Assembly: GCF_018141425.1 (NCBI RefSeq)
Contig: NZ_CP058561.1
Location: 5,084,001-5,148,000 of the forward strand
DNA: 64,000 nt
Reading direction: 5' to 3'
DNA from: Vallitalea guaymasensis
GTDB lineage: Bacteria > Bacillota > Clostridia > Lachnospirales > Vallitaleaceae
In this document: positions 34,864-44,605 of the stretch, piece after piece
Layout of the letters: each line of letters starts with the position of its first letter
How positions within the stretch are numbered: position 1 is the first letter of the stretch
Program-made: the position numbers and the translations under genes
The notes under the pieces: model-generated
The model's database searches: none
What the model was told of the DNA's origin: nothing
Seen by the model: the letters and a program-made list of their open reading frames with translations, nothing else

Positions 34864-36015
34864 ATGGATGAAATGTTATCTCAAGAGGAAATAAATGCCC
34901 TTTTACAGGGATTAGATGATACAAGTGGCAGTAGTGAAGGATCTGAGTATCACTTAAATGATGCTGAGAAAGATGCAATTGGTGAAATATCAAATATAAG
35001 TATGGGTACTGCTGCAACAACATTATTTTCTTTAGTTAATCAAAAGGTTGTAATTACTACACCAACAGTTTCAGTATCTAACTGGAAAGATTTATCTAAG
35101 GATTTTGTTAAGCCATGTGTTGCTATTCAAATTGTATATAAAGAAGGTCTAGAAGGAACTAATTTATTAATGCTTCACGAGGATGATGTGAAAATTATTG
35201 CAGATTTAATGATGGGTGGTGAAGGTATAGTTACTGATTCACCATTATCAGATCTTCATCTTAGCGCAATAAGTGAAGCTATGAATCAAATGATAGGTTC
35301 AGCAGCAACTTCCATGTCTTCTATGTTTGCTAAGAAAATAGATATTAATCCTCCTTCATCAAATATTGTGGATTTCAATGTAGAAGAATCAGAAGAATTT
35401 GCTGAATTTCTTAATAAAGAATTCCTTAAGGTATCTTTTAAAATGCAAATAGGTGATTTGGTTGATAGTGAAATGATGCAGTTATACCCAATGGAATTTG
35501 CAAAAGACATATATGAGAATTTTATGGCTTGTCAAGAAGTAGCAGCGGCAGAAGAAGAGGTAGAAGAAGAAATACCAGAAGAAAAACCTGTTGAACCTAC
35601 TCCTAACAAGCAGATGTCTAATCAAAGAATGCAAATGCCTAACCAGATGAGTGGATATAGTAATATGTATAATCAGAGTTCAGAAAATCAATTTAGAAAT
35701 ATTGATGTGCAGCAGGCTCAATTCCAGGATTTTGATATTAATGCTGTAATGCAACAAAAAGAAAATATTGATTTAATAATGGATGTACCATTAGAGGTTA
35801 CTGTTGAGCTAGGAAGAACTAGTAAACCAATTAAAGAAATACTAGAATTTGCACCTGGAACAATAATTGAGCTTAAAAAACTAGCCGGCGAACCAATTGA
35901 TGTATTAGTCAATGGAAAAAATGTTGCAAAAGGTGAAGTAGTTGTTATTGATGAAAATTTTGGTATTAGAATTACCGATATCATTAAAAACAACCACCAA
36001 AGCATAATTAATTAA
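34864..36015 (+). CDS. fliY: FliY (FliN-type switch protein with CheC phosphatase domain)
   Basis: 383 residues. It has an N-terminal CheY-P-binding segment (MDEMLSQEEINALLQGL) and a CheC-like domain with both phosphatase signatures intact: D-x3-E-x2-N near residues 37-46 and S-x3-E-x2-N near 139-148, each followed by the conserved Pro. A Met/Gln/Asn-rich linker (about 235-285) leads to a C-terminal SpoA/FliN domain. It should both build the switch C ring and dephosphorylate CheY-P. It begins 3 bases after fliM. Confidence 0.95.
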   Translation: MDEMLSQEEINALLQGLDDTSGSSEGSEYHLNDAEKDAIGEISNISMGTAATTLFSLVNQKVVITTPTVSVSNWKDLSKDFVKPCVAIQIVYKEGLEGTNLLMLHEDDVKIIADLMMGGEGIVTDSPLSDLHLSAISEAMNQMIGSAATSMSSMFAKKIDINPPSSNIVDFNVEESEEFAEFLNKEFLKVSFKMQIGDLVDSEMMQLYPMEFAKDIYENFMACQEVAAAEEEVEEEIPEEKPVEPTPNKQMSNQRMQMPNQMSGYSNMYNQSSENQFRNIDVQQAQFQDFDINAVMQQKENIDLIMDVPLEVTVELGRTSKPIKEILEFAPGTIIELKKLAGEPIDVLVNGKNVAKGEVVVIDENFGIRITDIIKNNHQSIIN

Positions 36016-36038
36016 TATTATTAAGAGGAGAGATTTCT

Positions 36039-36401
36039 ATGGGAAAGAATATTTTAATCGTTGATGACGCTGCTTTTATGAGAATGATGATAAAGGACAT
36101 TTTAACTAAGAATGGTTATAATGTTGTTGGAGAAGCAGAAAATGGAATCAAAGCTGTTGAAAAATATAATGAATTTAAACCTGATTTAGTAATTATGGAT
36201 ATCACAATGCCTGAGATGGATGGTATTGAAGCTGTTAAGACTATCAAAGGAAATGATGGTAATGCGGTAATAATAATGTGTTCTGCAATGGGACAACAAG
36301 CTATGGTTATTGAATCTATACAAGCTGGAGCAAAAGATTTTATCGTTAAGCCTTTCCAGGCAGAGCGTGTTATTGAAGCTGTTTCAAAAGTTATAGGATA
36401 A
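36039..36401 (+). CDS. cheY: CheY, chemotaxis response regulator
   Basis: 120-residue single receiver domain. The acidic pocket is D10/D11-containing IVDDAAFMR, the phosphorylated aspartate is D54 in VIMDITMPEMDG, and the conserved lysine lies in DFIVKPFQ near the C-terminus. Phosphorylated by CheA, it binds FliM and FliY. Flanked by fliY and fliO as in Bacillus. AAGAGGAGAG precedes the ATG. Confidence 0.96.
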   Translation: MGKNILIVDDAAFMRMMIKDILTKNGYNVVGEAENGIKAVEKYNEFKPDLVIMDITMPEMDGIEAVKTIKGNDGNAVIIMCSAMGQQAMVIESIQAGAKDFIVKPFQAERVIEAVSKVIG

Positions 36402-36405
36402 TAAT

Positions 36406-36771
36406 ATGACTACATATTATCTGTATTCAGGACAAAGTGAATGGTGGCAAGTTATAGTTTTATTGGTATTATTTATTTTAGTATTAGTTGGAGCTTACTA
36501 TGTAACAAGGTTATTTGGAAGATTTCAGATCAAAAAAGGGTCTAGCCAAAATATACATCAGCTTGAGTCTATTTCAGTTGGACCTCAAAAATTTATTCAA
36601 TTAATAAAAATTGGTGATGAATATATCTTGATAGGTATTACTAAAGATAAGATTACATTTCTTAAAGAGATAGATAAAGACAATATTGATTTAAGTAAAT
36701 ATAATAAAGAGAAGATTGCTCAAGTTACTCCATTTAACAAGCAACTTGAGAAATTTCTAGGTAAGAAATAA
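36406..36771 (+). CDS. fliO: FliO/FliZ, flagellar biosynthesis membrane protein
   Basis: 121 residues with one membrane span (about 15-36), then RLFGRFQIKKG and a small cytoplasmic domain with ISVGPQKFIQLIKIGDEYILIGI, the FliO signature. FliO assists assembly of the FliP ring. It starts 4 bases after cheY. Bacillus FliO (FliZ) is longer because of an N-terminal signal and extracellular part that are missing here. Confidence 0.88.
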   Translation: MTTYYLYSGQSEWWQVIVLLVLFILVLVGAYYVTRLFGRFQIKKGSSQNIHQLESISVGPQKFIQLIKIGDEYILIGITKDKITFLKEIDKDNIDLSKYNKEKIAQVTPFNKQLEKFLGKK

Positions 36772-36795
36772 AATGTACATAATGGAGTAGATTTA

Positions 36796-37593
36796 ATGAG
36801 GCATATTAAATTAAAACACATAAAACAGATATCAAAAATTATTTTATTAGTAAGTATTATCTATATTGTTACTTCATTTAACAATACTAAAGTATTTGCT
36901 ACTGCTGATAGTCCAATTCCATTTTCTATTGATCTTAATGTAAGTGCAGCAGAGAATGGAAAAGATGTAGTTAGCAGTTTACAGATTTTATTTATATTAA
37001 CTTTAATTGCATTAGCACCTTCTATTTTAGTGATGATGACATCATTTACTAGAATAATAGTTGTTTTACACTTTGTACGATCGGCACTTGCTACTCAACA
37101 AACGCCGCCTAATCAAGTATTGATAGGGTTAGCATTATTTATTACATTGTTTGTTATGGCACCAGTAATGTCCGATGTTAATGAAACAGCATTACAACCT
37201 TATTCTGCGGGAGAGATTTCCCAAGATGAAGCTATTAAAAAAGGGTTGGAGCCTATAAGAAAATTTATGCTGAATCAAGTAAATGATAAAGATTTAGCGC
37301 TGTTTTTAGATATTGCAGAGAGTAGAAGTGTTACTGAAATCGAAGATATTCCAACAAGCGTTCTAATTCCTGCTTTTATTATTAGTGAACTAAGAGCTGC
37401 TTTTATTATTGGATTTTTAATATATATACCATTTATAGTTATAGACATGGTTGTAGCATCTACACTGATGTCCATGGGTATGATGATGCTTCCGCCAGTT
37501 ATGATTTCATTACCTTTTAAATTATTACTTTTTATACTTGCAGATGGATGGAATTTAATTATTGGTGAATTAGTTAAAACCATTAGACTATGA
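36796..37593 (+). CDS. fliP: FliP, flagellar export gate protein
   Basis: 265-residue core component of the type III export gate. A cleavable signal peptide is apparent (basic start, hydrophobic 14-28, cleavage probable near VFATA-DS at about residue 36). Hallmarks are LAPSILVMMTSFTRIIVVLHF and a late MGMMMLPPVMISLPFKLLLF, with four membrane spans. FliP pentamers with FliQ and FliR make the export channel; fliQ and fliR follow. Confidence 0.97.
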   Translation: MRHIKLKHIKQISKIILLVSIIYIVTSFNNTKVFATADSPIPFSIDLNVSAAENGKDVVSSLQILFILTLIALAPSILVMMTSFTRIIVVLHFVRSALATQQTPPNQVLIGLALFITLFVMAPVMSDVNETALQPYSAGEISQDEAIKKGLEPIRKFMLNQVNDKDLALFLDIAESRSVTEIEDIPTSVLIPAFIISELRAAFIIGFLIYIPFIVIDMVVASTLMSMGMMMLPPVMISLPFKLLLFILADGWNLIIGELVKTIRL

Positions 37594-37632
37594 TGAATGT
37601 TTTTGGCGTAATATCGAAAGGATGGTTGTAGT

Positions 37633-37905
37633 ATGAACCAAGATATGATTATAGATGTAGCTAGGGAAGCTTTGCTAACAGTTATAAGTGTAGCAGGCCC
37701 GTTGTTATTATTGGCTTTGACAGTGGGATTATTAGTAAGTATATTTCAAACGGTTACATCTATACAAGAGCCTACATTAGCTTTTGTACCTAAAATATTA
37801 GCTGTATTTCTTGGATTGGTTTTATTTGGACCTTGGATGCTTAATAAACTTTTAACACTAATTACAAGTTTATACTCTAAGTTTGGTTCATTTATAATTA
37901 ATTAG
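37633..37905 (+). CDS. fliQ: FliQ, flagellar export gate protein
   Basis: 90 residues with two membrane hairpin helices. It shows the family pattern GLLVSIFQTVTSIQEPTLAFVPK between them. It packs around the FliP/FliR channel. Located 39 bases after fliP; AAAGGATGG precedes the ATG. Confidence 0.96.
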   Translation: MNQDMIIDVAREALLTVISVAGPLLLLALTVGLLVSIFQTVTSIQEPTLAFVPKILAVFLGLVLFGPWMLNKLLTLITSLYSKFGSFIIN

Positions 37906-37915
37906 GAGATTTGCT

Positions 37916-38698
37916 ATGGAGTTACTATTAAACGATCCTTTTACATATTTAGATATATTTTTACTTATATTTGTTAGAATGATTAGCTTTTTTATATCAG
38001 TACCTTTGTTTGGTATTAGAACCATTCCTAAAACAGCCAAGATAACTATGGCATTTTTCATGGCTGTTATTATTATAAATCTAAATCCTATGGAGATTGA
38101 TGTTACAAGTGCTAGTGTTGTACCTTATGCATTGCTAGTCATTAAGGAATTCATAGTAGGATGGCTTATTGGCTTTGGAGCTTATTTAGCTTTTTCTATT
38201 ATAACTCTAGCAGGACAATTAATTGACTATCAAATTGGATTTACAATGGTTAATGTTTTTGACCCATTAAGCCAAATTCAGTTAACAATTACAGGTAATC
38301 TATATTACTACTTATTATTATTGATGATGTTAGCAACAAACACGCATTTTTTTCTCATCAAAGCTTTAACAGAAAGTTTTAAATGGATACCACTTGGAAA
38401 AGCAGTATTTAGACCTGGCTTATATACATCTGTTCTATCATTTTTTACAGAGTACTTTGTCATAGCTCTAAAAATAGCTGCTCCTATGATTGGTGTTATG
38501 CTTATAATAAACGTAGTACTAGGTATATTAGCTAGAGCTACGCCACAAATGAATATGTTTGTTATCGGACTTCCACTTAAGTTGATGGTAGGATTAGTTG
38601 TTCTATTAGTTACATTATCGGTATTTCCAAATGTAAGTGGGTGGATATTTGATAGGATGTTAAGTTTTGTTGATCTGATTATAAAAGGAATGAGTTAA
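37916..38698 (+). CDS. fliR: FliR, flagellar export gate protein
   Basis: 260-residue polytopic membrane protein with about six hydrophobic segments, beginning with FVRMISFFISVPLFGIRTIP. The segment GFTMVNVFDPLSQIQLTI is a family mark. It completes the FliPQR gate and binds FlhB. TTAGGAG precedes the ATG, 10 bases after fliQ. Confidence 0.95.
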   Translation: MELLLNDPFTYLDIFLLIFVRMISFFISVPLFGIRTIPKTAKITMAFFMAVIIINLNPMEIDVTSASVVPYALLVIKEFIVGWLIGFGAYLAFSIITLAGQLIDYQIGFTMVNVFDPLSQIQLTITGNLYYYLLLLMMLATNTHFFLIKALTESFKWIPLGKAVFRPGLYTSVLSFFTEYFVIALKIAAPMIGVMLIINVVLGILARATPQMNMFVIGLPLKLMVGLVVLLVTLSVFPNVSGWIFDRMLSFVDLIIKGMS

Positions 38699-38702
38699 TA
38701 AG

Positions 38703-39833
38703 ATGGTCTTTTTTCTAGAAAAAAAAGTGGTTATAGATTATAATCTTCAATTTTTTGCTGGAAGTAATGACGGTGGAGAAAAAACTGAAAAACCAACAGA
38801 ACGTAAAAGGACAAAAGCTAGAGAAGAAGGACAAGTTGCAAAAAGCATGGAAGTTACAACTGCACTAATGTTAGTAATAATGTTTTCTGCGATTAAGTTA
38901 TTTACTCCTTATATATATGAAAAACTGCAAAATATGTATAAACATGTATACTCTAAATTTAAACTAGCTACTGATGAATTGACTATAAATTTTGCTGTAG
39001 ATATAGTTAAATATACTCTTACTGGTATATTAGAAATCTTGCTTCCCTTTTTTGCTATTGTAGTAGCCATTGGTCTAGTTGGTAATTTCCTTCAAGTTGG
39101 ATGGAAACCATCAGCAAAAACAATGAAGCCGAAATTCAATAAATTAAGTCCTTTACAAGGTTTTAAAAGACTGTTTTCATTACGGTCACTAATGGAATTG
39201 TTAAAGGCATTGCTTAAGATAAGCATAATTATAGTTATTGTTTACTTCAGTATCAAAGGGAAAGAAGATCTTATACTATTAGTGTATGATTTATCTTTGC
39301 TTGATGGATTAAAACTGATGACTGATTTAGCTCTTGATATTGGTATCAAGGTAGGAGCATTTTATATTATTGTTGCTGTAGTTGATTATATATATCAAAG
39401 ATATTCTTTGGAAAAACAATTGAAGATGACAAAACAGGAAGTTAAACAGGAGTACAAAGAAACAGAAGGTAATCCAGAAATCAAATCAAAAATTCGTCAG
39501 AAAATGCGAGAGGCTTCAATGAAGAGAATGATGCAAGATTTACCTAATGCAGATGTAATTATTACGAATCCAACGCATTTTGCTGTTGCTATAAAATATG
39601 ATAGTGAAGAGTCGTTAGCCCCTGTGGTAATAGCAAAGGGTGTTGATATATTAGCAGCAAAGATTAAAAGTGTAGCTATTGATAATGATATAGAAATTGT
39701 TGAGAATAAACCGTTAGCTAGGACTTTGTATTATACAGTTGATATAGGTAACGAAATACCTGCAGAGTTATATCAGACTGTAGCAGAGGTATTAGCATTT
39801 GTTTACAATCTTAAGAAAAATAAGGAGGGCTAG
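38703..39833 (+). CDS. flhB: FlhB, export-specificity switch protein
   Basis: 376 residues. The cytoplasmic N-terminus carries GEKTEKPTERKRTKAREEGQ, followed by four membrane spans and a cytoplasmic autocleaving domain with NPTH at residues 289-292. Self-cleavage after the Asn together with FliK switches export from hook to filament proteins. It lies 4 bases after fliR; the ribosome site AAAGGA is inside the fliR end. Confidence 0.96.
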   Translation: MVFFLEKKVVIDYNLQFFAGSNDGGEKTEKPTERKRTKAREEGQVAKSMEVTTALMLVIMFSAIKLFTPYIYEKLQNMYKHVYSKFKLATDELTINFAVDIVKYTLTGILEILLPFFAIVVAIGLVGNFLQVGWKPSAKTMKPKFNKLSPLQGFKRLFSLRSLMELLKALLKISIIIVIVYFSIKGKEDLILLVYDLSLLDGLKLMTDLALDIGIKVGAFYIIVAVVDYIYQRYSLEKQLKMTKQEVKQEYKETEGNPEIKSKIRQKMREASMKRMMQDLPNADVIITNPTHFAVAIKYDSEESLAPVVIAKGVDILAAKIKSVAIDNDIEIVENKPLARTLYYTVDIGNEIPAELYQTVAEVLAFVYNLKKNKEG

Positions 39834-39838
39834 GCATT

Positions 39839-41881
39839 ATGAAGATAAAAGTCGGGGACATTGCATTAGGACTATTTGTTATTCTTGCTATTGTTATAAT
39901 GATAGTGCCAATGAACACTCTCCTACTAGACATATTAATCACACTTAATATTACATTAGCATTAATTATATTATTTAATGCTTTATTTGCACAAGAAGCA
40001 TTGAATATGTCTTCTTTTCCAACAATGTTACTTTTTATTACTATCTATCGTTTATCATTGAACCTTTCTTCTACAAGGTCAATACTTACTAGTGGTGAAG
40101 CTGGTGATGTTATTGAAACATTTGGTAGATTCGTTGGTGGAAATGATATTGTTGTAGGAATAGTAATGTTCATCATATTAATTATTGTTCAATTCCTAGT
40201 TATAACCAAAGGTTCAGAGAGAGTATCAGAAGTATCCGCAAGATTCACTTTGGATGCTATGCCTGGTAAACAGATGGCTATAGATGCAGATCTTAACTCT
40301 GGACTTATAGATGAAATGCAGGCTAAGGAAAGAAGAACAAAAATTCAGGATGAAGCATCCTTTTATGGGGCAATGGATGGTGCTAGTAAATATGTAAAAG
40401 GTGATGCAATAACAGGTTTGATTATTACATTTATCAATATTGTAGGTGGTTTAGTCATTGGTAGTACCAGAGGAGGTCTCAGTATAAATGAAGCCTTCCA
40501 AAAGTATACAATCCTTACAATCGGAGATGGACTTGTAAGTCAGATTCCAGCTCTATTAATATCTTTGGCAACAGGTATATTAGTTACAAAAGTTTCCAAA
40601 GAGGCAGAAGTTGGAGACCAGCTAATGCAACAATTATTTTCACTTCCAAAAGTACTATATTTTAGTGGAAGTGTATTAGTGTTTTTAGGTATTTTTACAC
40701 CTCTTCCTTTTTTCATAGTATCTGTAGCAGGTATTTTAGCAATTGTATCAGCTTGGAAAATGCAGAACAATATGCAAATTCAGGCAGTGGATCAGGAAAT
40801 ATCTACTGAGGATATTGAAGCGGAAGAGATTAGAAAACCGGAGAATGTTGTTTCTTTATTACAAGTTGATCCTATAGAGCTTGAATTTGGTTATGGGATT
40901 ATTCCGCTAGCCGATGTAAATCAAGGTGGAGATTTATTAGATAGAGTAGTAATGATTAGACGTCAGATAGCTCTTGAACTTGGAACTATCGTTCCTATTA
41001 TAAGATTAAGAGATAATATACAGTTGAACCCTAACCAATATATAATAAAGATAAAAGGAATTAAAGTTGCTGAAGGAGAAATTATTTTTGATCACTATAT
41101 GGCAATGAATCCAGGTTTTGTTGAAGAAGAATTAGACGGAATAGAAACAGTTGAACCTGCATTTAATCTACCAGCCTTATGGATAACTGAAAACCAGAGA
41201 GAAAGAGCAGAAACTATTGGGTATACAGTAGTTGATCCCCCATCAATTATTGCTACTCATCTTACTGAAGTAATCAAGAAACATCTTGATGAACTTATGA
41301 CAAGACAAGATGTACAGACTCTAATAAATAATGTCAAAGAAAGCAATCCTACATTAGTTGATGAATTGGTACCAAAATTACTTAGCGTAGGTGAAGTACA
41401 AAAAGTTCTTATGAACCTCTTGAATGAAGGAGTCTCAATAAGGGATTTAGTTACTATCTTTGAGACATTAGCTGACAATGCTATTACCAACAGAGATACT
41501 GATATATTGACTGAATATGTTAGACAAAGTCTGAAACGGGCAATATCATCCACATTTTTTGATGAAAGCGAAAGTAATAGTGTAATTACTTTGGACCCAG
41601 GTTTAGAGCAAAAGATAATGGATAGTGTAAAGAATACAGAACAAGGAACATATTTGGCGTTAGATCCAGAAATTACTGCTAAGATATTTAATTCTGTCGA
41701 GCAAGAAACCAATAAATTAAGTTCAATAGGTCGTACCCCTATATTATTAACTTCTCCTATTGTAAGAATTTATTTTAGACGCCTTACAGAAGAGCAATAT
41801 CCAGATTTGCTTATATTATCTTACAATGAATTGGATGCTAATGCAGAAATACAATCAGTAGGGATGGTGAGTATTGGTTGA
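39839..41881 (+). CDS. flhA: FlhA, flagellar export gate protein
   Basis: 680 residues. About eight membrane spans occupy the N-terminal half, including NMSSFPTMLLFITIYRLSLN and the conserved cytoplasmic FHIPEP-type loop region with RFTLDAMPGKQMAIDADLN. The large cytoplasmic domain (from about residue 330) forms the nonamer ring that docks chaperone-substrate complexes. AAGGAGGG precedes the ATG. Its stop overlaps the flhF start. Confidence 0.97.
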   Translation: MKIKVGDIALGLFVILAIVIMIVPMNTLLLDILITLNITLALIILFNALFAQEALNMSSFPTMLLFITIYRLSLNLSSTRSILTSGEAGDVIETFGRFVGGNDIVVGIVMFIILIIVQFLVITKGSERVSEVSARFTLDAMPGKQMAIDADLNSGLIDEMQAKERRTKIQDEASFYGAMDGASKYVKGDAITGLIITFINIVGGLVIGSTRGGLSINEAFQKYTILTIGDGLVSQIPALLISLATGILVTKVSKEAEVGDQLMQQLFSLPKVLYFSGSVLVFLGIFTPLPFFIVSVAGILAIVSAWKMQNNMQIQAVDQEISTEDIEAEEIRKPENVVSLLQVDPIELEFGYGIIPLADVNQGGDLLDRVVMIRRQIALELGTIVPIIRLRDNIQLNPNQYIIKIKGIKVAEGEIIFDHYMAMNPGFVEEELDGIETVEPAFNLPALWITENQRERAETIGYTVVDPPSIIATHLTEVIKKHLDELMTRQDVQTLINNVKESNPTLVDELVPKLLSVGEVQKVLMNLLNEGVSIRDLVTIFETLADNAITNRDTDILTEYVRQSLKRAISSTFFDESESNSVITLDPGLEQKIMDSVKNTEQGTYLALDPEITAKIFNSVEQETNKLSSIGRTPILLTSPIVRIYFRRLTEEQYPDLLILSYNELDANAEIQSVGMVSIG

Positions 41882-43029
41882 AAATAAAGCAATTTGAAGC
41901 AAATACAGAAAAAGAAGCTATGTTACAGGTTAAAGAAGAATTCGGCAAAGAGGCTTTAATAGTAAGTGTAAAAAACATTAAACCAAGAGGGATTTTTAAA
42001 TTATTTAAACATCCATGTGTTCAAGTTACAGCAGCACTTGAAGATAAAGAAGCTGCGGCAGCAAATGAGAAACAAATTATAGACAAAACAGTATTAGAAA
42101 CAGAAGAAAAATATGATAATATATATCATTCCAAATCAATAGAAAATATTGAGGATAAACTTAATAAACTTGAACAGATTATTAGAAATGGTGAAAAAGA
42201 TAATAATCTAATCATTGAAAAAGAACAAGTATCTGAAAAAAACATACCGTTGATAAATCTGATTTATAGTCAATTAATTAAGAATGAAGTCAATGAAAAA
42301 GTTGCAAACAAAATAATGTTTGGACTGAATGAATCTTTATCAAAAGGTAATATAAAGATGAATGATTTAGTTTCAATAATATATAAAAGGATAATAAATG
42401 AATTAGGGGATATTGAAACTGTTGATTTCACTGGTACAGGACCTAAGATTATCACTTTTATTGGTCCTACAGGGGTTGGTAAAACAACAACAATAGCAAA
42501 ACTTGCATCTTACTTTGCACTTAATAATGATAAAAGCATCGGATTAATAACTGCTGATACATATAGAATTGCTGCAGTTGAACAATTAAGAACTTTTGCA
42601 AAAATATTGAATATACCTGTTGAAGTGGTTTATAATAATGAAGATATTAAATCCGCCATTAAAAGATTTGAGGATAAAGATTTAATAATCATTGATACAG
42701 CAGGAAGATCTCATAAAAATAGTGAAAAACTAGACGATATGGAAGAACTATTAAGTCTTATTCCTAGGAATGAAGTATATTTGGTCTTAAGTGTTACAAC
42801 TAAATATAAAGATTTGATAAGTATTGCTGAGAGTTATATGAATATAACAGATTTTAAAGTTATCTTTACTAAATTAGACGAGTCAATATGTGTAGGTAAC
42901 ATACTTAATTTTAGGTATAAGTTAGGAGTAAAGTTATCCTATGTGACATTTGGACAAAATGTACCTGATGATATAACAGAAGTTAATCCACATAACATTG
43001 CAAAAAGTTTATTAGGGGGACAAGGATAA
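41878..43029 (+). CDS. flhF: FlhF, SRP-like GTPase for flagellar placement
   Basis: 383 residues. N-terminal basic B domain (about 1-130, less conserved), then an NG GTPase core with P-loop GPTGVGKTTTIAKLA, DTYRIAAVEQLRTFA, DTAGRSHKN and TKLDES. FlhF sets where and how many flagella form. The TTG start overlaps the flhA stop in TTGA, so translation is probably coupled. Confidence 0.95.
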   Translation: MKIKQFEANTEKEAMLQVKEEFGKEALIVSVKNIKPRGIFKLFKHPCVQVTAALEDKEAAAANEKQIIDKTVLETEEKYDNIYHSKSIENIEDKLNKLEQIIRNGEKDNNLIIEKEQVSEKNIPLINLIYSQLIKNEVNEKVANKIMFGLNESLSKGNIKMNDLVSIIYKRIINELGDIETVDFTGTGPKIITFIGPTGVGKTTTIAKLASYFALNNDKSIGLITADTYRIAAVEQLRTFAKILNIPVEVVYNNEDIKSAIKRFEDKDLIIIDTAGRSHKNSEKLDDMEELLSLIPRNEVYLVLSVTTKYKDLISIAESYMNITDFKVIFTKLDESICVGNILNFRYKLGVKLSYVTFGQNVPDDITEVNPHNIAKSLLGGQG

Positions 43030-43031
43030 CT

Positions 43032-43919
43032 ATGGATCAAGCTATTAACTTAAGGAATATGATGAGAAAAAAGCAGTCATTCAGTAATAAAAGTTCTTCT
43101 AAAGTAATAACTGTAACTAGTGGAAAAGGTGGAGTAGGCAAATCTAATGTATCAGTTAACCTAGCTATTAATTTCAAGAAGATGGGTAAGAGGGTGGTTA
43201 TATTTGATGCAGATTTCGGACTTGCTAACATAGAAGTGATATTTGGGATTATACCTAAATACAACCTTTTTGATTTGATCTATAATGGTATGAGTATAGA
43301 AGAAGTTTTAACTTCAGGTCCCCTTGGAATAGAATTCATATCAGGTGGTTCAGGAGTGCAAGAGTTAATTAATTTATCCAAAGACCAATTGAATTTCTTG
43401 AATGAAAAATTACTGGAACTAGACCATTTAGCAGATATCATAATAATTGATACAGGCGCAGGTATATCAGATTCAGTATTAGACTTTATCGTTTCTTCCA
43501 ATGAAGTTATTTTGGTAACTACACCAGAACCGACTTCAATAACTGATGCTTATGCTGTATTGAAAGCGCTGAAAAATAGAAAAAGAGAGGAATACAAATC
43601 TACAGATATTAACTTATTAGTTAATAGAGTGTCCAGCGAATCTGAAGGACTAGAAATATACAACAAACTTAATAAGGTCACCAATAAATTTTTAGGTATA
43701 GGATTAAATAATATAGGGTTTTTGCCACAAGATGGTTACTTAACAAAAGCAGTTATCCAACAAAAACCTGTATCTATATTATACCCCAGATCAAAAGTAG
43801 CAAAGGCTTTTGAAGTTGTAGCTGGAAATTTATTGAACCATAGCACTTATAAAGCTAAACAGGATGTTGGACTTAGAAGTGTTTTTAATAATTTAATGAA
43901 ATTTAAAAAGAACAAATAA
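43032..43919 (+). CDS. flhG: FlhG/YlxH, MinD-like ATPase controlling flagellar number
   Basis: 295 residues of the ParA/MinD family. Deviant Walker A GKGGVGKSNVSVNLA, switch region DADFGLANIEVIFG and IIDTGAGISDSVLDFI. A short C-terminal amphipathic, Lys-rich helix would bind the membrane. Partners with FlhF (2 bases upstream). It has an N-terminal segment with QAINLRNMM resembling the DQAxxLR motif that activates FlhF. Confidence 0.95.
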   Translation: MDQAINLRNMMRKKQSFSNKSSSKVITVTSGKGGVGKSNVSVNLAINFKKMGKRVVIFDADFGLANIEVIFGIIPKYNLFDLIYNGMSIEEVLTSGPLGIEFISGGSGVQELINLSKDQLNFLNEKLLELDHLADIIIIDTGAGISDSVLDFIVSSNEVILVTTPEPTSITDAYAVLKALKNRKREEYKSTDINLLVNRVSSESEGLEIYNKLNKVTNKFLGIGLNNIGFLPQDGYLTKAVIQQKPVSILYPRSKVAKAFEVVAGNLLNHSTYKAKQDVGLRSVFNNLMKFKKNK

Positions 43920-43929
43920 GGTGGTAAAT

Positions 43930-44601
43930 ATGACTCACAAAGCATTAGCATTAGGAGATAAGGTTGAAGTATCAAGATTGAAATTTAATACAAATGAAAC
44001 TTATAAGAATGAAAAAGTATATGTTAGTATTATACAAGATATTAATGACGATGAAATAATAATATCTGCTCCGGTTGAAAATGGAAAAATTATTCCTCTA
44101 GAGGTAGGAGCATCTTATATCTTATCTATATATACTAAAGGTGGATTATATAAATGTAAGTCTTCAGTTAAGAATAGGTATAAGAAAAAAGAGTTACATT
44201 TGATTACAATGGAAGTTAACTCTGCAATGGAGAAAAGCCAAAGAAGACAATATTTCAGGTTGGAATGCATTCTTTCAATTCTTTTTGCAGATATAAATGA
44301 AGATACATGGAGTGAAGGACTAATTGTAGATATAAGTGGTGGAGGGTTAAGATTTACTTCTAAAAAGAAGATGGAAGCTGGATCTACATTAAAATGTAAA
44401 TTAAACTTAAACAGTAAAAGCAAAGTAGATACTATAGAACTTAAAGGTAATGTAATATTATCTGATATAGTAGACTTTGAGACAATGAAATATGAAACAA
44501 GAATTATGTTTGATGATATTTCAAATGAGGACAGAGAAAAGATAATTAAATTTATCTTTGAAGAAGAGCGCAAGAGACGAAAGCGAAAAAAAGGACTGTG
44601 A
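43930..44601 (+). CDS. YcgR/MotI-like PilZ-domain protein, predicted c-di-GMP receptor
   Basis: 223 residues. An N-terminal YcgR_N/PilZN-type beta domain (about 5-95) is followed by a PilZ domain with both c-di-GMP motifs: the arginine motif in SQRRQYFRLE and the D-x-S-x-x-G motif in IVDISGGGLRF. The C-terminus is extremely basic (RKRRKRKKG-like). Proteins of this kind brake or clutch the motor in Bacillus (MotI) and E. coli (YcgR). ATG at 43930 follows AGGTGG; GTG at 43921 is less likely. It lies between flhG and cheB. Confidence 0.9.
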   Translation: MTHKALALGDKVEVSRLKFNTNETYKNEKVYVSIIQDINDDEIIISAPVENGKIIPLEVGASYILSIYTKGGLYKCKSSVKNRYKKKELHLITMEVNSAMEKSQRRQYFRLECILSILFADINEDTWSEGLIVDISGGGLRFTSKKKMEAGSTLKCKLNLNSKSKVDTIELKGNVILSDIVDFETMKYETRIMFDDISNEDREKIIKFIFEEERKRRKRKKGL

Positions 44602-44605
44602 TGAT

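Noticed and set aside
41257-41712. Open frame of 151 codons on the minus strand
   Set aside because: It is antisense to the conserved C-terminal part of flhA and has no recognisable protein features.
44115-44573. Open frame of 152 codons on the minus strand
   Set aside because: It is antisense to the PilZ-domain gene, whose motifs are clear in the + frame.
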